Made by a program: the position numbers and the translations under genes | NCBI GenBank assembly: GCA_946622415.1 | Contig: CAMOPX010000005.1 | Location: 25,188 to 89,187, forward strand | Length of the DNA stretch: 64,000 nucleotides | Origin: an uncultured bacterium | Lineage (GTDB): Bacteria; Cyanobacteriota; Vampirovibrionia; Gastranaerophilales; Gastranaerophilaceae | Reading direction: 5' to 3' | The notes under the pieces: generated by a model | Database searches by the model: none | Seen by the model: the letters and a program-made list of their open reading frames with translations, nothing else | What the model was told of the DNA's origin: nothing | Shown: piece after piece, positions 28,590 to 37,160 of the stretch | Numbering within the stretch: the first letter of the stretch is position 1 | Layout: every line of letters begins with the position of its first letter

Positions 28590-29048
28590 CTATTTTGCAA
28601 TATATTCTATGTATTTTTCGAGTGCCTTATATCCTTCTTGAAATTCTATACTTCTGTTAGAATTCATTGAAAGTCTTAAAAATTTAAGTTCTTTAATTCT
28701 TATTTCAAACAACTCATTTGCATATACGCCAAGTAATATATCTCCGCCGTTTGCCCAGTTTTTCAATTGTTCGATTTGCTTATTGATTTGCGAAATTGTG
28801 CTGTTTTCTAATGTCGCAAACCCATGACGAGATAGAGTTGTTTTATCTGAATTTGTAATCGGAATCGGTGCTGCGCTGTATCCGAAAATTCTCTTAATAA
28901 GCATATAATTTGCGGCAAGTTGTTTATGCTTTGCAGGCACTTGTGACCTTGCAAGTACAATTGCCGTATTTAAATTAGCATAGTATTCATTTGTATTTGA
29001 ATTTATTTGCCAACTACCAATACAATTTGTACTGCTGCTTTTATACAT
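28590..29048 (-). CDS. Hypothetical protein
   Basis: This 152-residue soluble protein is predicted to be mostly helical (for example STISQINKQIEQLKNWANGG and a C-terminal EGYKALEKYIEYIAK). It has no signal peptide and no recognised motif. A GGGAGTGAT site precedes the ATG. It stands alone between the small secreted protein and ndk, so context gives no hint of its function. Confidence 0.6.
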   Translation of the reverse strand: MYKSSSTNCIGSWQINSNTNEYYANLNTAIVLARSQVPAKHKQLAANYMLIKRIFGYSAAPIPITNSDKTTLSRHGFATLENSTISQINKQIEQLKNWANGGDILLGVYANELFEIRIKELKFLRLSMNSNRSIEFQEGYKALEKYIEYIAK

Positions 29049-29225
29049 TTATCACTCCCACTAAAACTTAAATCATTGTCATCTCTTATTATAGATAAAA
29101 AATTGAAGAAATATATTTTTTAATAAAAATTTACTTAATTTGAAGTAGTACTATCGATAATCGAATTTGCTTAAATTTTTAAAATATGTTCTAATTATTA
29201 TTGTATTTTTAGAAAGGCAATTATT

Positions 29226-29696
29226 ATGGAAAGAACTTTTGTTGCAATTAAACCGGATGGTGTAAAAAGAGGATTGATAGGTAAAATTCTGCAAAGATTT
29301 GAGGATAAATCATATAAAATCGTTGCTATGAAGTTAATGAATGTTACACCTGAAATTGCAGCAAAGCATTATGAAGAACATTTCGGAAAGCCTTTTTATG
29401 AAAAGCTGATAAGATTTATTACTTCAGGACCGATTGTTGCGATGGTAATTCAAGGCAATAATGCCATAAAAGGCATACGTCATATTGTTGGTTCAACAAA
29501 CCCTGATGACGCTGATGTGGGTTCAATCAGAGCGGATTATTCTTCATTCTCTACAACTAATATTGTCCATGCTTCAGATTCTACTGAATCTGCTGCCAGA
29601 GAAATTGCACTTTATTTTAATGAAAATGAAATTTGTGATAACTATACAAATATGTTTGAGCTTGTGGTTAATGAACTGGGTGGTTTCAATCAATAG
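29226..29696 (+). CDS. ndk: Nucleoside diphosphate kinase
   Basis: This 156-residue enzyme transfers the gamma phosphate between nucleoside triphosphates and diphosphates. It has the opening RTFVAIKPDGVKRGLIGKI, the region GPIVAMVIQGNNAIKGIRHIVG, and the active-site histidine in NIVHASDSTESAAREI. The length fits the family. AGAAAGG lies upstream. The tgt gene begins immediately after its stop (TAG-ATG), so the two are co-transcribed. Confidence 0.97.
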   Translation: MERTFVAIKPDGVKRGLIGKILQRFEDKSYKIVAMKLMNVTPEIAAKHYEEHFGKPFYEKLIRFITSGPIVAMVIQGNNAIKGIRHIVGSTNPDDADVGSIRADYSSFSTTNIVHASDSTESAAREIALYFNENEICDNYTNMFELVVNELGGFNQ

Positions 29697-31224
<1,528 letters not shown>

Positions 31225-31230
31225 AAGAGA

Positions 31231-31259
31231 ATTATAACTTAAATTTTAACAAAAGTTAA
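31231..31259 (-). promoter_or_regulatory. Leaderless-type promoter for the gene at 31224
   Basis: On the minus strand, TTAACT (complement of 31254-31259), a 17-base spacer and TATAAT (complement of 31231-31236) are followed by 6 bases and the ATG. Confidence 0.72.
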
Positions 31260-31349
31260 TATTAAAATATCAATTAATAAAAATATGTTGACTTCAAATA
31301 TTGTTTATAGTGAAATAGATAGTACAGTAACTATTATTAAGGGGAAAAT

Positions 31350-31730
31350 ATGCCTACAATTAACCAATTAATTAAAAACGAAAGACAAAAAATTAAAGAT
31401 AAGACAAAATCACCGGCTCTTACAGCTTGTCCTCAAAGACGTGGTGTTTGCACAAGAGTTTATACAACAACTCCGAAAAAACCGAACTCCGCAATGAGAA
31501 AAGTTGCCCGTGTACGTTTGACTAACGGATTTGAAGTTACTTCATACATCCCGGGTATCGGACATAATTTGCAAGAGCACTCTGTTGTGCTGATCAGAGG
31601 CGGCAGGGTTAAAGACCTTCCCGGTGTTAGATATCATATTATACGTGGTACATTAGATACTCAAGGTGTGGCAAACAGAATGCAATCACGTTCAAAATAT
31701 GGTGCTAAGAAAGCTAAAGCTAAGAAATAA
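31350..31730 (+). CDS. rpsL: 30S ribosomal protein S12
   Basis: This 126-residue protein has the invariant uS12 blocks [76 protein letters not shown] and LDTQGV. It is part of the ribosomal decoding centre. The lysine of TPKKPNS (the streptomycin-resistance site) is wild type. AAGGGG precedes the ATG, and rpsG follows after 17 bases. Confidence 0.98.
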   Translation: MPTINQLIKNERQKIKDKTKSPALTACPQRRGVCTRVYTTTPKKPNSAMRKVARVRLTNGFEVTSYIPGIGHNLQEHSVVLIRGGRVKDLPGVRYHIIRGTLDTQGVANRMQSRSKYGAKKAKAKK

Positions 31731-31747
31731 GAAAGGTTAAATTAATA

Positions 31748-32218
31748 ATGTCCAGAAGATCAAAACCTGCAAAAAGAGTTCCGGCTCCGGATCCTATATA
31801 TAACAGTGTAGATATCGCAAAATTCATCAACAGATTAATGAAAAAAGGTAAAAAATCTGTTGCGCAAAGAATTTTCTACACAACAATGGAACAGGTTCAA
31901 CAAAAAACAAAATCAGAACCTATAGAAACATTCAAAAAAGCTCTCACGAATGCTACTCCGTTAATCGAAGTTAAAGCACGTCGTATCGGTGGTTCAACAT
32001 ATCAAGTGCCGATTGATGTTAAACCCGACAGAGGAAACGCTTTAGCATCTCAATGGATTATTGAAGCAGCAAGAAAAAGAGGCGGAAAATCCATGATAGA
32101 AAAATTAACAAGCGAAATTATGGATGCTTCAAATTCAGTTGGTTCAGCTGTTAAGAAAAAAGAAGATACACATAAAATGGCTGAAGCAAATAAAGCTTTT
32201 GTTCATTACAGATACTAA
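31748..32218 (+). CDS. rpsG: 30S ribosomal protein S7
   Basis: This 156-residue protein has the uS7 blocks DPIYNSVDIAKFINRLMKKGKKSVAQRI, NATPLIEVKARRIGGSTYQVP and AEANKAFVHYRY. It nucleates assembly of the 30S head. It is co-transcribed with rpsL. A strong terminator follows at once, so the usual continuation of the str operon into fusA and tuf is missing here. Confidence 0.98.
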   Translation: MSRRSKPAKRVPAPDPIYNSVDIAKFINRLMKKGKKSVAQRIFYTTMEQVQQKTKSEPIETFKKALTNATPLIEVKARRIGGSTYQVPIDVKPDRGNALASQWIIEAARKRGGKSMIEKLTSEIMDASNSVGSAVKKKEDTHKMAEANKAFVHYRY

Positions 32219-32237
32219 TCTATTAATCAAAAATATT

Positions 32238-32277
32238 AAAAAGCTCTGGTTAAACTCTGTTAACACAGAGCTTTTTT
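32238..32277 (+). terminator. Terminator after rpsL-rpsG
   Basis: An 11-bp stem (32238-32248 with 32266-32276, core AAGCTCTG/CAGAGCTT), with an inner GTTAA/TTAAC pairing, ends in a T run. The next gene's -35 box begins immediately after it. Confidence 0.9.
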
Positions 32278-32279
32278 AA

Positions 32280-32307
32280 TTGTTATATATTACAATTTTT
32301 GTATAAT
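32280..32307 (+). promoter_or_regulatory. Leaderless-type promoter for the radical SAM gene
   Basis: TTGTTA (32280-32285), a 16-base spacer and TATAAT (32302-32307) are followed by exactly 6 bases and ATG 32314, with no ribosome binding site. Confidence 0.72.
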
Positions 32308-32313
32308 AAAAAT

Positions 32314-33249
32314 ATGTCTGACAAATTTATTGATTTTATAATTACTCAAAAATGTACATACAAATGTGCTTATTGTTCTCAATCCAAAAATCAAACAAAA
32401 AATAAATCTTCTGCAAGCGATTCTGTTATTAATGCTTTTTTATCTTTTTTAAACCATATTTCAAAAGATTTTGAGATTACAATTACAGGCGGAGAAGCTA
32501 TGCTTCATCCTCGTTTTTTTGAATTGATAACTAAAATAAAAAATTTGGGTTTTAAAATTAATTTAATTACTAATTTTTCTTTTGAAATCGAAAAATATAA
32601 AAAAACTTTTGATATTTTAAATGATTCTTTAAACAGATTTGATATAAGTTTTCATATTGATGAAATACTAAAAAAATACAAAAATCCGAATGATTTATTT
32701 TCAAAATTGTCTGATTTTCTTAATTTAAAACCTGATTCAACAAGTGTTTGTTTTTTTATTCCCTTGTTTGATTTAACGAATGAAAAAGAAAAGTATATTG
32801 ATTCAATTCTTTCGTTTGCGCATGCTAATAATATAGATTATGAATTTCAAAATATAAGATTTTTAAACAAATATGTAAATAAAAAAACAGGCAAATATAA
32901 AGTTCAAAATAAATCTAAAAATTGTTATTCTAATCTTTGTTTTTCAGGGTGTAAAAGTGCCGTCATTTATGAAGATGGAAATGTATACAGGTGTTATTCT
33001 TCAAGATTTACAAAATCAAATTATTTAGGAAATATAAAATCATCTGATTTTAAATTAAACAATGTCTCTCTGCCTTGTGTTTTTAAATCATGTATGTGCC
33101 CAAAACCGCTTTTGTATAATCAGGTGACCGATAAAAAAGATCGATTAAAAACAATTATTTTACAAGGAATTAATTTTATTTATTTACCATATTTATTTAT
33201 AAAAAATCTTGAAATAGTAAAATCGAAATTAAAACAGTATTTTAATTAG
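32314..33249 (+). CDS. Radical SAM protein with C-terminal cysteine cluster
   Basis: This 311-residue protein has the radical SAM motif C14-x3-C18-x2-C21 (TQKCTYKCAYC) and the glycine-rich ITITGGEAMLHPRFFELI. The C-terminal half contains CFSGCKSAVIYEDGNVYRCYSS and LPCVFKSCMCPKP, a SPASM-like arrangement that would bind an auxiliary 4Fe-4S cluster. Such enzymes often modify peptides or proteins, but no precursor peptide is seen next to it. Start ATG 32314 lies 6 bases after a TATAAT box, so the mRNA is probably leaderless. Its stop overlaps the convergent AAA+ gene by 8 bases. Confidence 0.82.
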   Translation: MSDKFIDFIITQKCTYKCAYCSQSKNQTKNKSSASDSVINAFLSFLNHISKDFEITITGGEAMLHPRFFELITKIKNLGFKINLITNFSFEIEKYKKTFDILNDSLNRFDISFHIDEILKKYKNPNDLFSKLSDFLNLKPDSTSVCFFIPLFDLTNEKEKYIDSILSFAHANNIDYEFQNIRFLNKYVNKKTGKYKVQNKSKNCYSNLCFSGCKSAVIYEDGNVYRCYSSRFTKSNYLGNIKSSDFKLNNVSLPCVFKSCMCPKPLLYNQVTDKKDRLKTIILQGINFIYLPYLFIKNLEIVKSKLKQYFN

Positions 33250-34624
33250 GTGCACCAAAACCAATTCTTCTTTTTTCTGCTCTTTTATAGGAATTGTCGT
33301 TAATTTTTTCAAAGTTGCAATCTTTAATCGCTTGTCTTACGGTATCAATTGTTATTTCACTTCTGGAATTTCTTCTTGCAATTTTTGCTGATTTAGCGAT
33401 TATATGTACAATTGAGCGGTTAGAATAACCTGTTAATTCTTTTGAAATTTCGCTTAGTGCTTCTTCGTTTTCCGATAACGATTTACCTTTTTCAATTTTT
33501 CCCAATTTTTCTTTTAAAAGACCTTTAATGCCTTTTTCATCATATAAGCCAAAATATATTTCCGATTGAAATCTGTTTAATAATGCCGTATCTATAAGAT
33601 TTCTTCTGTTTGTTGCTGCAATTATAATAATATTATTGTCTTTTGCTTCTTGAATTAATTTTAGAAGCGATGATGTTGTTTTTAAATTTTCCCTCGAACT
33701 GCCTGCGTAATTTTCTCTGCTCATGCCGATGGAATCAATTTCATCCATAAACAACAGAACGGGTTTACCGTCTTTTTTTGCTGTTTTTGCTAAATAATCA
33801 AAAGCTTTTTGTATATTAGCGGGTGTTTCATTTACATATTTAGAACCGATTTTTGATATATCCATTTTATACATTTTTAATCCGGATTCACTTGCTAATG
33901 CTTCAGTGAGATATGTTTTTCCGCATCCCGGGGGACCGTAGAAAAATAGTGTTGCGCAAGGTTCAATACCATACTCTTTCTTATCGAGTTCTTTTAATTC
34001 AGGATGTCTTATATAATCAAGTATTTCTTCTTCCAGTATTTGTTTTGTTTCTTCCATACCAACAACATCTGCCAAACTTTTCGGAGATGAATTAGTCGGA
34101 TAAAATTCTGTCAATAAATCGTCTATTGCTTCATCTTCATTGTTTGGTTTGCTCGTATCTGCTGTTTTTATAAGCTTTAATTTTCTTGGTTTTTGTTCTG
34201 TTGTTGTTTCCCCTGGTTCATCAGTCTCTGCCTCTTGTGATGATAATTTTTTGCAAAGGTCGTTTCTCCAATAAAATTCCTCTGCTACCCTTGTCATTTT
34301 ATCTCTTTCATATCCATACTCTTCAATTGATTCTTGCCTGTAATTAAGTTTAGGGAAATATTTTTCCATAAATTTAACTATATTTAATTTTAGACCCATA
34401 AGACATTCGGTTAATATTTTATATTCGTCGGATTGTGTGTTACTTTGATTTTCGTATAAAATTACTCTATCTTCCATTCTAAGTGCATTTTCTTCTAAAT
34501 CAAGAAGAGTATCTGCTATAGCCAAGTCTTTTTCCTTTACCAACAGCAGATAAGACTTAACTCTATTATGATAGTTTTCGTTATATGTGAACGAAATGGG
34601 TCTTGAAATTGAATTTATTTTCAT
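33242..34624 (-). CDS. AAA+ ATPase with N-terminal lineage tag
   Basis: This 460-residue protein starts MKINSISRPISFTYN, the tag also seen on the GNAT-like protein. A charged helical N-terminal region (about 20-175) follows, then an AAA+ module of the FtsH/spastin type. Walker A is GPPGCGKT at 230-237, Walker B is LLFMDEIDS near 290-296, sensor 1 is IIAATNRRN, and an Arg-finger segment is LLNRFQSEIYF. The C-terminal lid is helical (TGYSNRSIVHIIAKSAK). There is no protease domain or membrane helix. GAGGAAAA precedes the ATG. The function is probably protein remodelling; the partner is unknown. Confidence 0.85.
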   Translation of the reverse strand: MKINSISRPISFTYNENYHNRVKSYLLLVKEKDLAIADTLLDLEENALRMEDRVILYENQSNTQSDEYKILTECLMGLKLNIVKFMEKYFPKLNYRQESIEEYGYERDKMTRVAEEFYWRNDLCKKLSSQEAETDEPGETTTEQKPRKLKLIKTADTSKPNNEDEAIDDLLTEFYPTNSSPKSLADVVGMEETKQILEEEILDYIRHPELKELDKKEYGIEPCATLFFYGPPGCGKTYLTEALASESGLKMYKMDISKIGSKYVNETPANIQKAFDYLAKTAKKDGKPVLLFMDEIDSIGMSRENYAGSSRENLKTTSSLLKLIQEAKDNNIIIIAATNRRNLIDTALLNRFQSEIYFGLYDEKGIKGLLKEKLGKIEKGKSLSENEEALSEISKELTGYSNRSIVHIIAKSAKIARRNSRSEITIDTVRQAIKDCNFEKINDNSYKRAEKRRIGFGAPN

Positions 34625-34690
34625 TTTTCCTCGCTTTTAAAATTATAAAGCTTGTGAATAATTTTTTTTGCTAGTATAATAAAATTGTAG

Positions 34691-34724
34691 TTGAAAACTT
34701 AATATTAAAAATCGGGACGTAGCG
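34691..34724 (+). repeat. tRNA-Pro head copy A (promoter plus tRNA 5' end)
   Basis: This copies the tRNA-Pro upstream sequence and its first 12 bases (TTGAAA..TTAATATT..ATCGGGACGTAGCG). It is continuous with the structured element at 34715. It lacks the rest of the tRNA, so it is not a tRNA gene. Confidence 0.8.
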
Positions 34725-34840
34725 TACCCGAATCGAGTGAATTTAGCGATAGCTTAATGAACGAAGATGAGGGCATGACTGTGCGGAATAAACGACAAAA
34801 CGTTGAGTTTTGACGTTTATGTAGTCCTTAGATAGTCGCC
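34715..34840 (+). repeat. Structured tRNA-Pro-headed repeat element, copy 1
   Basis: About 126 bases nearly identical to the right end of the window (63875-64000). It opens with the first 12 bases of tRNA-Pro. CCC-GA-ATC (34727-34734) can then pair with GAT-GA-GGG (34766-34773) across tandem G-A mismatches, enclosing a hairpin ATTTAGC/GCTTAAT. A strong hairpin follows at 34788-34820 (ATAAACG and CAAAAC arms around GTTGA). In copy 2 the inner hairpin differs by compensating changes. A small non-coding RNA or REP-like mobile repeat would both fit. No open frame of note lies inside. Confidence 0.7.
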
Positions 34841-34907
34841 GTTGCGAAGTGAAGCGTTAGTGAAACGAGCGAAGAAATCTTTGATTTCACAGGCGAAAAA
34901 ATAAAAA
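34841..34907 (+). other. Spacer between head copies A and B
   Basis: No gene. It holds a purine-rich segment and a hairpin GAAATC-ttt-GATTTC at 34874-34888. Whether it belongs to the structured element cannot be told, because the second copy is cut by the window edge at this point. Confidence 0.5.
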
Positions 34908-34943
34908 TTGAAAATTTAATATTCAAAATCGGGACGTAGCGCA
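34908..34943 (+). repeat. tRNA-Pro head copy B
   Basis: TTGAAAATTTAATATTC followed by AAAATCGGGACGTAGCGCA, the same promoter and tRNA 5' end as the true tRNA-Pro gene 95 bases further on. The body after it (34944-35005) is unrelated to copy A. It contains TTGGC/GCCAA and GCAGC/GCTGC inverted repeats and no reading frame. Confidence 0.8.
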
Positions 34944-35011
34944 CAGTTGGCGAGCGTGTCGATGCCAAAGAAAAAAGTAGCAGCGCTAACAAGCTGCCAA
35001 TAATAAAAATT

Positions 35012-35017
35012 TAATAT
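35012..35017 (+). promoter_or_regulatory. -10 box of tRNA-Pro
   Basis: TAATAT ends 7 bases before the first base of the tRNA, so transcription should start at or next to the mature 5' end. The same box precedes head copies A and B. Confidence 0.5.
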
Positions 35018-35024
35018 TCAAAAT

Positions 35025-35101
<77 letters not shown>

Positions 35102-35104
35102 TTT

Positions 35105-35136
35105 AAAAGAACAGACATAATCGTCTGTTCTTTTTT
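35105..35136 (+). terminator. Terminator after tRNA-Pro
   Basis: A 12-bp perfect stem (35105-35116 with 35123-35134, core GAACAGAC/GTCTGTTC), a 6-base loop and a T run, just downstream of the tRNA. Confidence 0.9.
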
Positions 35137-35193
35137 AATGACAATGGTTTACCCCAAGGATGTCGCTTACGCTCCACACTACTTCGTAGTATA

Positions 35194-35221
35194 GTGCCAT
35201 TTTTGTGCCATTTTCGTGCCA
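35194..35221 (+). repeat. Three direct GTGCCA repeats, period 11
   Basis: GTGCCA occurs at 35194, 35205 and 35216, exactly one helical turn apart and on one face of the DNA. The last copy sits where a -35 box would be for the promoter at 35235-35243, so an activator-binding site is possible. Confidence 0.6.
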
Positions 35222-35234
35222 CTTTTATAATTTT

Positions 35235-35243
35235 TGATATAAT
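35235..35243 (+). promoter_or_regulatory. Extended -10 promoter, leaderless type
   Basis: TGATATAAT (TG-n-TATAAT) is followed by exactly 6 bases and ATG 35250. No good -35 box is seen at the right distance. Confidence 0.68.
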
Positions 35244-35249
35244 ACAGAT

Positions 35250-35378
35250 ATGTTTAATGTTAAATTTGCTAATATAATTAAAATATTTAAAATTATAGGA
35301 AAAGGCATATTGATACTTTTGTTTATGGCAATGTTACCTTTTATTTATGCGTTTATTTGCGGTTTTTTTGTTGATTAA
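35250..35378 (+). CDS. 42-residue membrane peptide
   Basis: This short frame encodes a basic N-terminus (MFNVKFANIIKIFKIIGKG) followed by one hydrophobic helix (ILILLFMAMLPFIYAFICGFF). The evidence is the extended -10 box placed 6 bases before the ATG, as for other probable leaderless genes here, and the typical basic-then-hydrophobic layout of single-pass membrane peptides. There is no ribosome binding site. It lies between tRNA-Pro and its first downstream 3'-end copy, so it may be cargo of a small islet. A toxin or membrane stabiliser role would be a guess. Confidence 0.5.
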   Translation: MFNVKFANIIKIFKIIGKGILILLFMAMLPFIYAFICGFFVD

Positions 35379-35445
35379 TTATTTCGCATTTACTGATTTT
35401 TTGGTATGATAACAAAGTGGTAAAGAATTTTTCAAGGATATGACT

Positions 35446-35853
35446 ATGAAGAAATTATCAATTATCTTGTTGTTATGTCTAAACTGCTGTTTTGCTTCAA
35501 AATGGGTTGATATTTTTGAAAATCAATACCTTGATTTTGATTCAATTGTACCAACTTATACAACTAATGTTATAAGTTTTTGGATTAAGAAATATCCTGC
35601 AAACAAAAAAGAAAAATTTGAAAACAAAAAGTATTTATTTTCAGTTCATAAAATGGATATCGATTGCAAAAATAAAAAATCAAGAATCAGTGCAACTGCG
35701 GTATACGATAAAAACAGAAAACTGATATACAATACAGAAGAAGTATCTAATTGGGATTTAATAATTCCTGATACGTATGCTGACGGTTATTACAGATTGT
35801 TTTGTTTAATTCCTTTTTCAGATAATCCTTTAATAAATAAATCTAAACAATAA
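35446..35853 (+). CDS. Secreted surface-adhesin-E-like protein
   Basis: This 135-residue protein has a signal peptide (MKKLSIILLLCLNCCFASK, cleavage near residue 18). The mature domain resembles the surface-adhesin protein E fold: WVDIFENQYLDFDSI, a V-SFWIKKY strand, a Lys-rich middle, MDIDCKN and a C-terminal Cys in YRLFCLIPF that could pair with it. I prefer ATG 35446 because AAGGA lies 7 bases before it; the ATG two codons earlier is too close. The gene lies in the segment bounded by tRNA-Pro and a copy of its 3' end. The family match is moderate. Confidence 0.65.
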   Translation: MKKLSIILLLCLNCCFASKWVDIFENQYLDFDSIVPTYTTNVISFWIKKYPANKKEKFENKKYLFSVHKMDIDCKNKKSRISATAVYDKNRKLIYNTEEVSNWDLIIPDTYADGYYRLFCLIPFSDNPLINKSKQ

Positions 35854-35924
35854 TTTGTTTGTAAAACTATTAATATCCGCATTTTTACAAAAAATTTTAA
35901 ATTTTTAGACAAAAATAGCCTGAA

Positions 35925-35972
35925 AGTCGCATGGGGACGTAAGACCCACAGGTTCAAATCCTGTCGTTCCGA
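35925..35972 (+). repeat. tRNA-Pro 3'-end copy 1 (att-like or tRNA remnant)
   Basis: 35949-35972 repeats the last 24 bases of tRNA-Pro up to the discriminator (CAGGTTCAAATCCTGT then CGTTCCGA). The preceding bases CATGGGGACG look like a decayed anticodon arm. With the true tRNA it forms direct repeats flanking an 874-bp segment, as integrases leave at tRNA genes, but no integrase is present. Confidence 0.75.
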
Positions 35973-36221
35973 TTTTTTATTTTATAAAAAATCGTTCTTT
36001 GCACGCACGTTGTTTGAGTATTTCGTTTCACTCAAACTCAAACTAACTGGCTGCATACCTTTCTTGTATGGCTCAAATAAATTTTCGCCTACAATCTCGG
36101 CACAGGTTGAACCTACGGTAAGTCTTGAACATCGAAAAATTAATCGCTATGCTCAAATTTTTCTGATATTCTGCGACATACTTTATCTCTAGCGTTCGTA
36201 AACTCACGCAGAGCTAAAGCA
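35956..36221 (+). repeat. 266-bp tandem repeat, unit 1
   Basis: Units 1 and 2 are identical in every base I compared, including a 60-codon frame that is therefore duplicated but unlikely to be a gene. Each unit begins with the tRNA-Pro 3' end (AAATCCTGT then CGTTCCGA). Each also contains a hairpin GTTTGAGT/ACTCAAAC (36012-36019 with 36030-36037 in unit 1). No promoter or convincing coding region is seen in the 670 bases from 35854 to 36523. Confidence 0.9.
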
Positions 36222-36487
36222 AAATCCTGTCGTTCCGATTTTTTATTTTATAAAAAATCGTTCTTTGCACGCACGTTGTTTGAGTATTTCGTTTCACTCA
36301 AACTCAAACTAACTGGCTGCATACCTTTCTTGTATGGCTCAAATAAATTTTCGCCTACAATCTCGGCACAGGTTGAACCTACGGTAAGTCTTGAACATCG
36401 AAAAATTAATCGCTATGCTCAAATTTTTCTGATATTCTGCGACATACTTTATCTCTAGCGTTCGTAAACTCACGCAGAGCTAAAGCA
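36222..36487 (+). repeat. 266-bp tandem repeat, unit 2
   Basis: An exact second copy of the unit at 35956. A third, truncated copy (36488-36522) follows, with the tRNA 3' end and an AT-rich run, after which the next gene begins. Confidence 0.9.
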
Positions 36488-36523
36488 AAATCCTGTCGTT
36501 CCGATTTTTTATTTTATAAAAAC

Positions 36524-37048
36524 TTATTTTTCTTTTTCTTCTTTTTTTGTATATCCGCCCCACCCAAGTAGCATTTCTGCCATATCATATAATTCATCTA
36601 CATTTATATTTTCTCCGTCGGGAGAATTTGGGTCAGAATAGTGTTGAGCTGCTCTTTCAAAATTATCAAGCACCTTTCCTGACGGTGTTGTTTCTTCGTA
36701 TGTGTTGTATGTATTTTTTTCATGTGTATTCTTGAGCTCGGTTTCATTTAATTTATACAATTTATCATAAATTTCCCATAGTTCTTTTTGATTTACTTCC
36801 GGTGAATCTTCTGTTGAATACTTTCCCAGTAAATCAATTGCTTCTAAAGTTTTGTATTCAAGTGTAGTTTTAACTTTACCCGTATTTTGTATTTTTTTTG
36901 TAAATACTTCTTCTGTATCACTATTTGGTCTTTTAAGACTTACTTTAAAAGATCCTGTTCCTAAATCTGTAAGTAATATTGCATTTTTTTTATAGTCAAA
37001 TCCATATGTAAATATGTTACTATTGTTGTTTTGTATTGGTTCTGACAT
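36524..37048 (-). CDS. Hypothetical acidic protein
   Basis: This 174-residue soluble protein is rich in Asn, Thr, Glu and Lys. The N-terminal half has a beta pattern (IFTYGFDYKKNAILLTDLG), and the helical C-terminal half ends with DMAEMLLGWGGYTKKEEKEK. A GGAAGGA site lies upstream of the ATG. There is no signal peptide or known domain. Its 3' end abuts the truncated third copy of the 266-bp repeat, so this gene marks the right border of the repeat array. Confidence 0.6.
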   Translation of the reverse strand: MSEPIQNNNSNIFTYGFDYKKNAILLTDLGTGSFKVSLKRPNSDTEEVFTKKIQNTGKVKTTLEYKTLEAIDLLGKYSTEDSPEVNQKELWEIYDKLYKLNETELKNTHEKNTYNTYEETTPSGKVLDNFERAAQHYSDPNSPDGENINVDELYDMAEMLLGWGGYTKKEEKEK

Positions 37049-37160
37049 TTTGCGCTCTTTCCTTCCTCTATAAAATTACTTGTTATATTTATAAAGTTTT
37101 TTAAAAGGAAAAGATTGATATAATTTTTATTGTTATAAATTTTTGTTACAAGGATTTGAA

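Noticed and set aside
35150..35160. Inverted copy of the tRNA-Pro anticodon loop (ACCCCAAGG)
   Set aside because: Only nine bases match and there is no extended pairing, so chance is likely.
36010..36458. Two identical 60-codon frames in the 266-bp tandem repeat
   Set aside because: They have no ribosome binding site or -10 box at the right place, and the duplication explains their identity.
35956..36522. CRISPR array or similar short-repeat locus
   Set aside because: There are only two full units, each 266 bp and identical throughout, with no repeat-spacer alternation and no cas genes.
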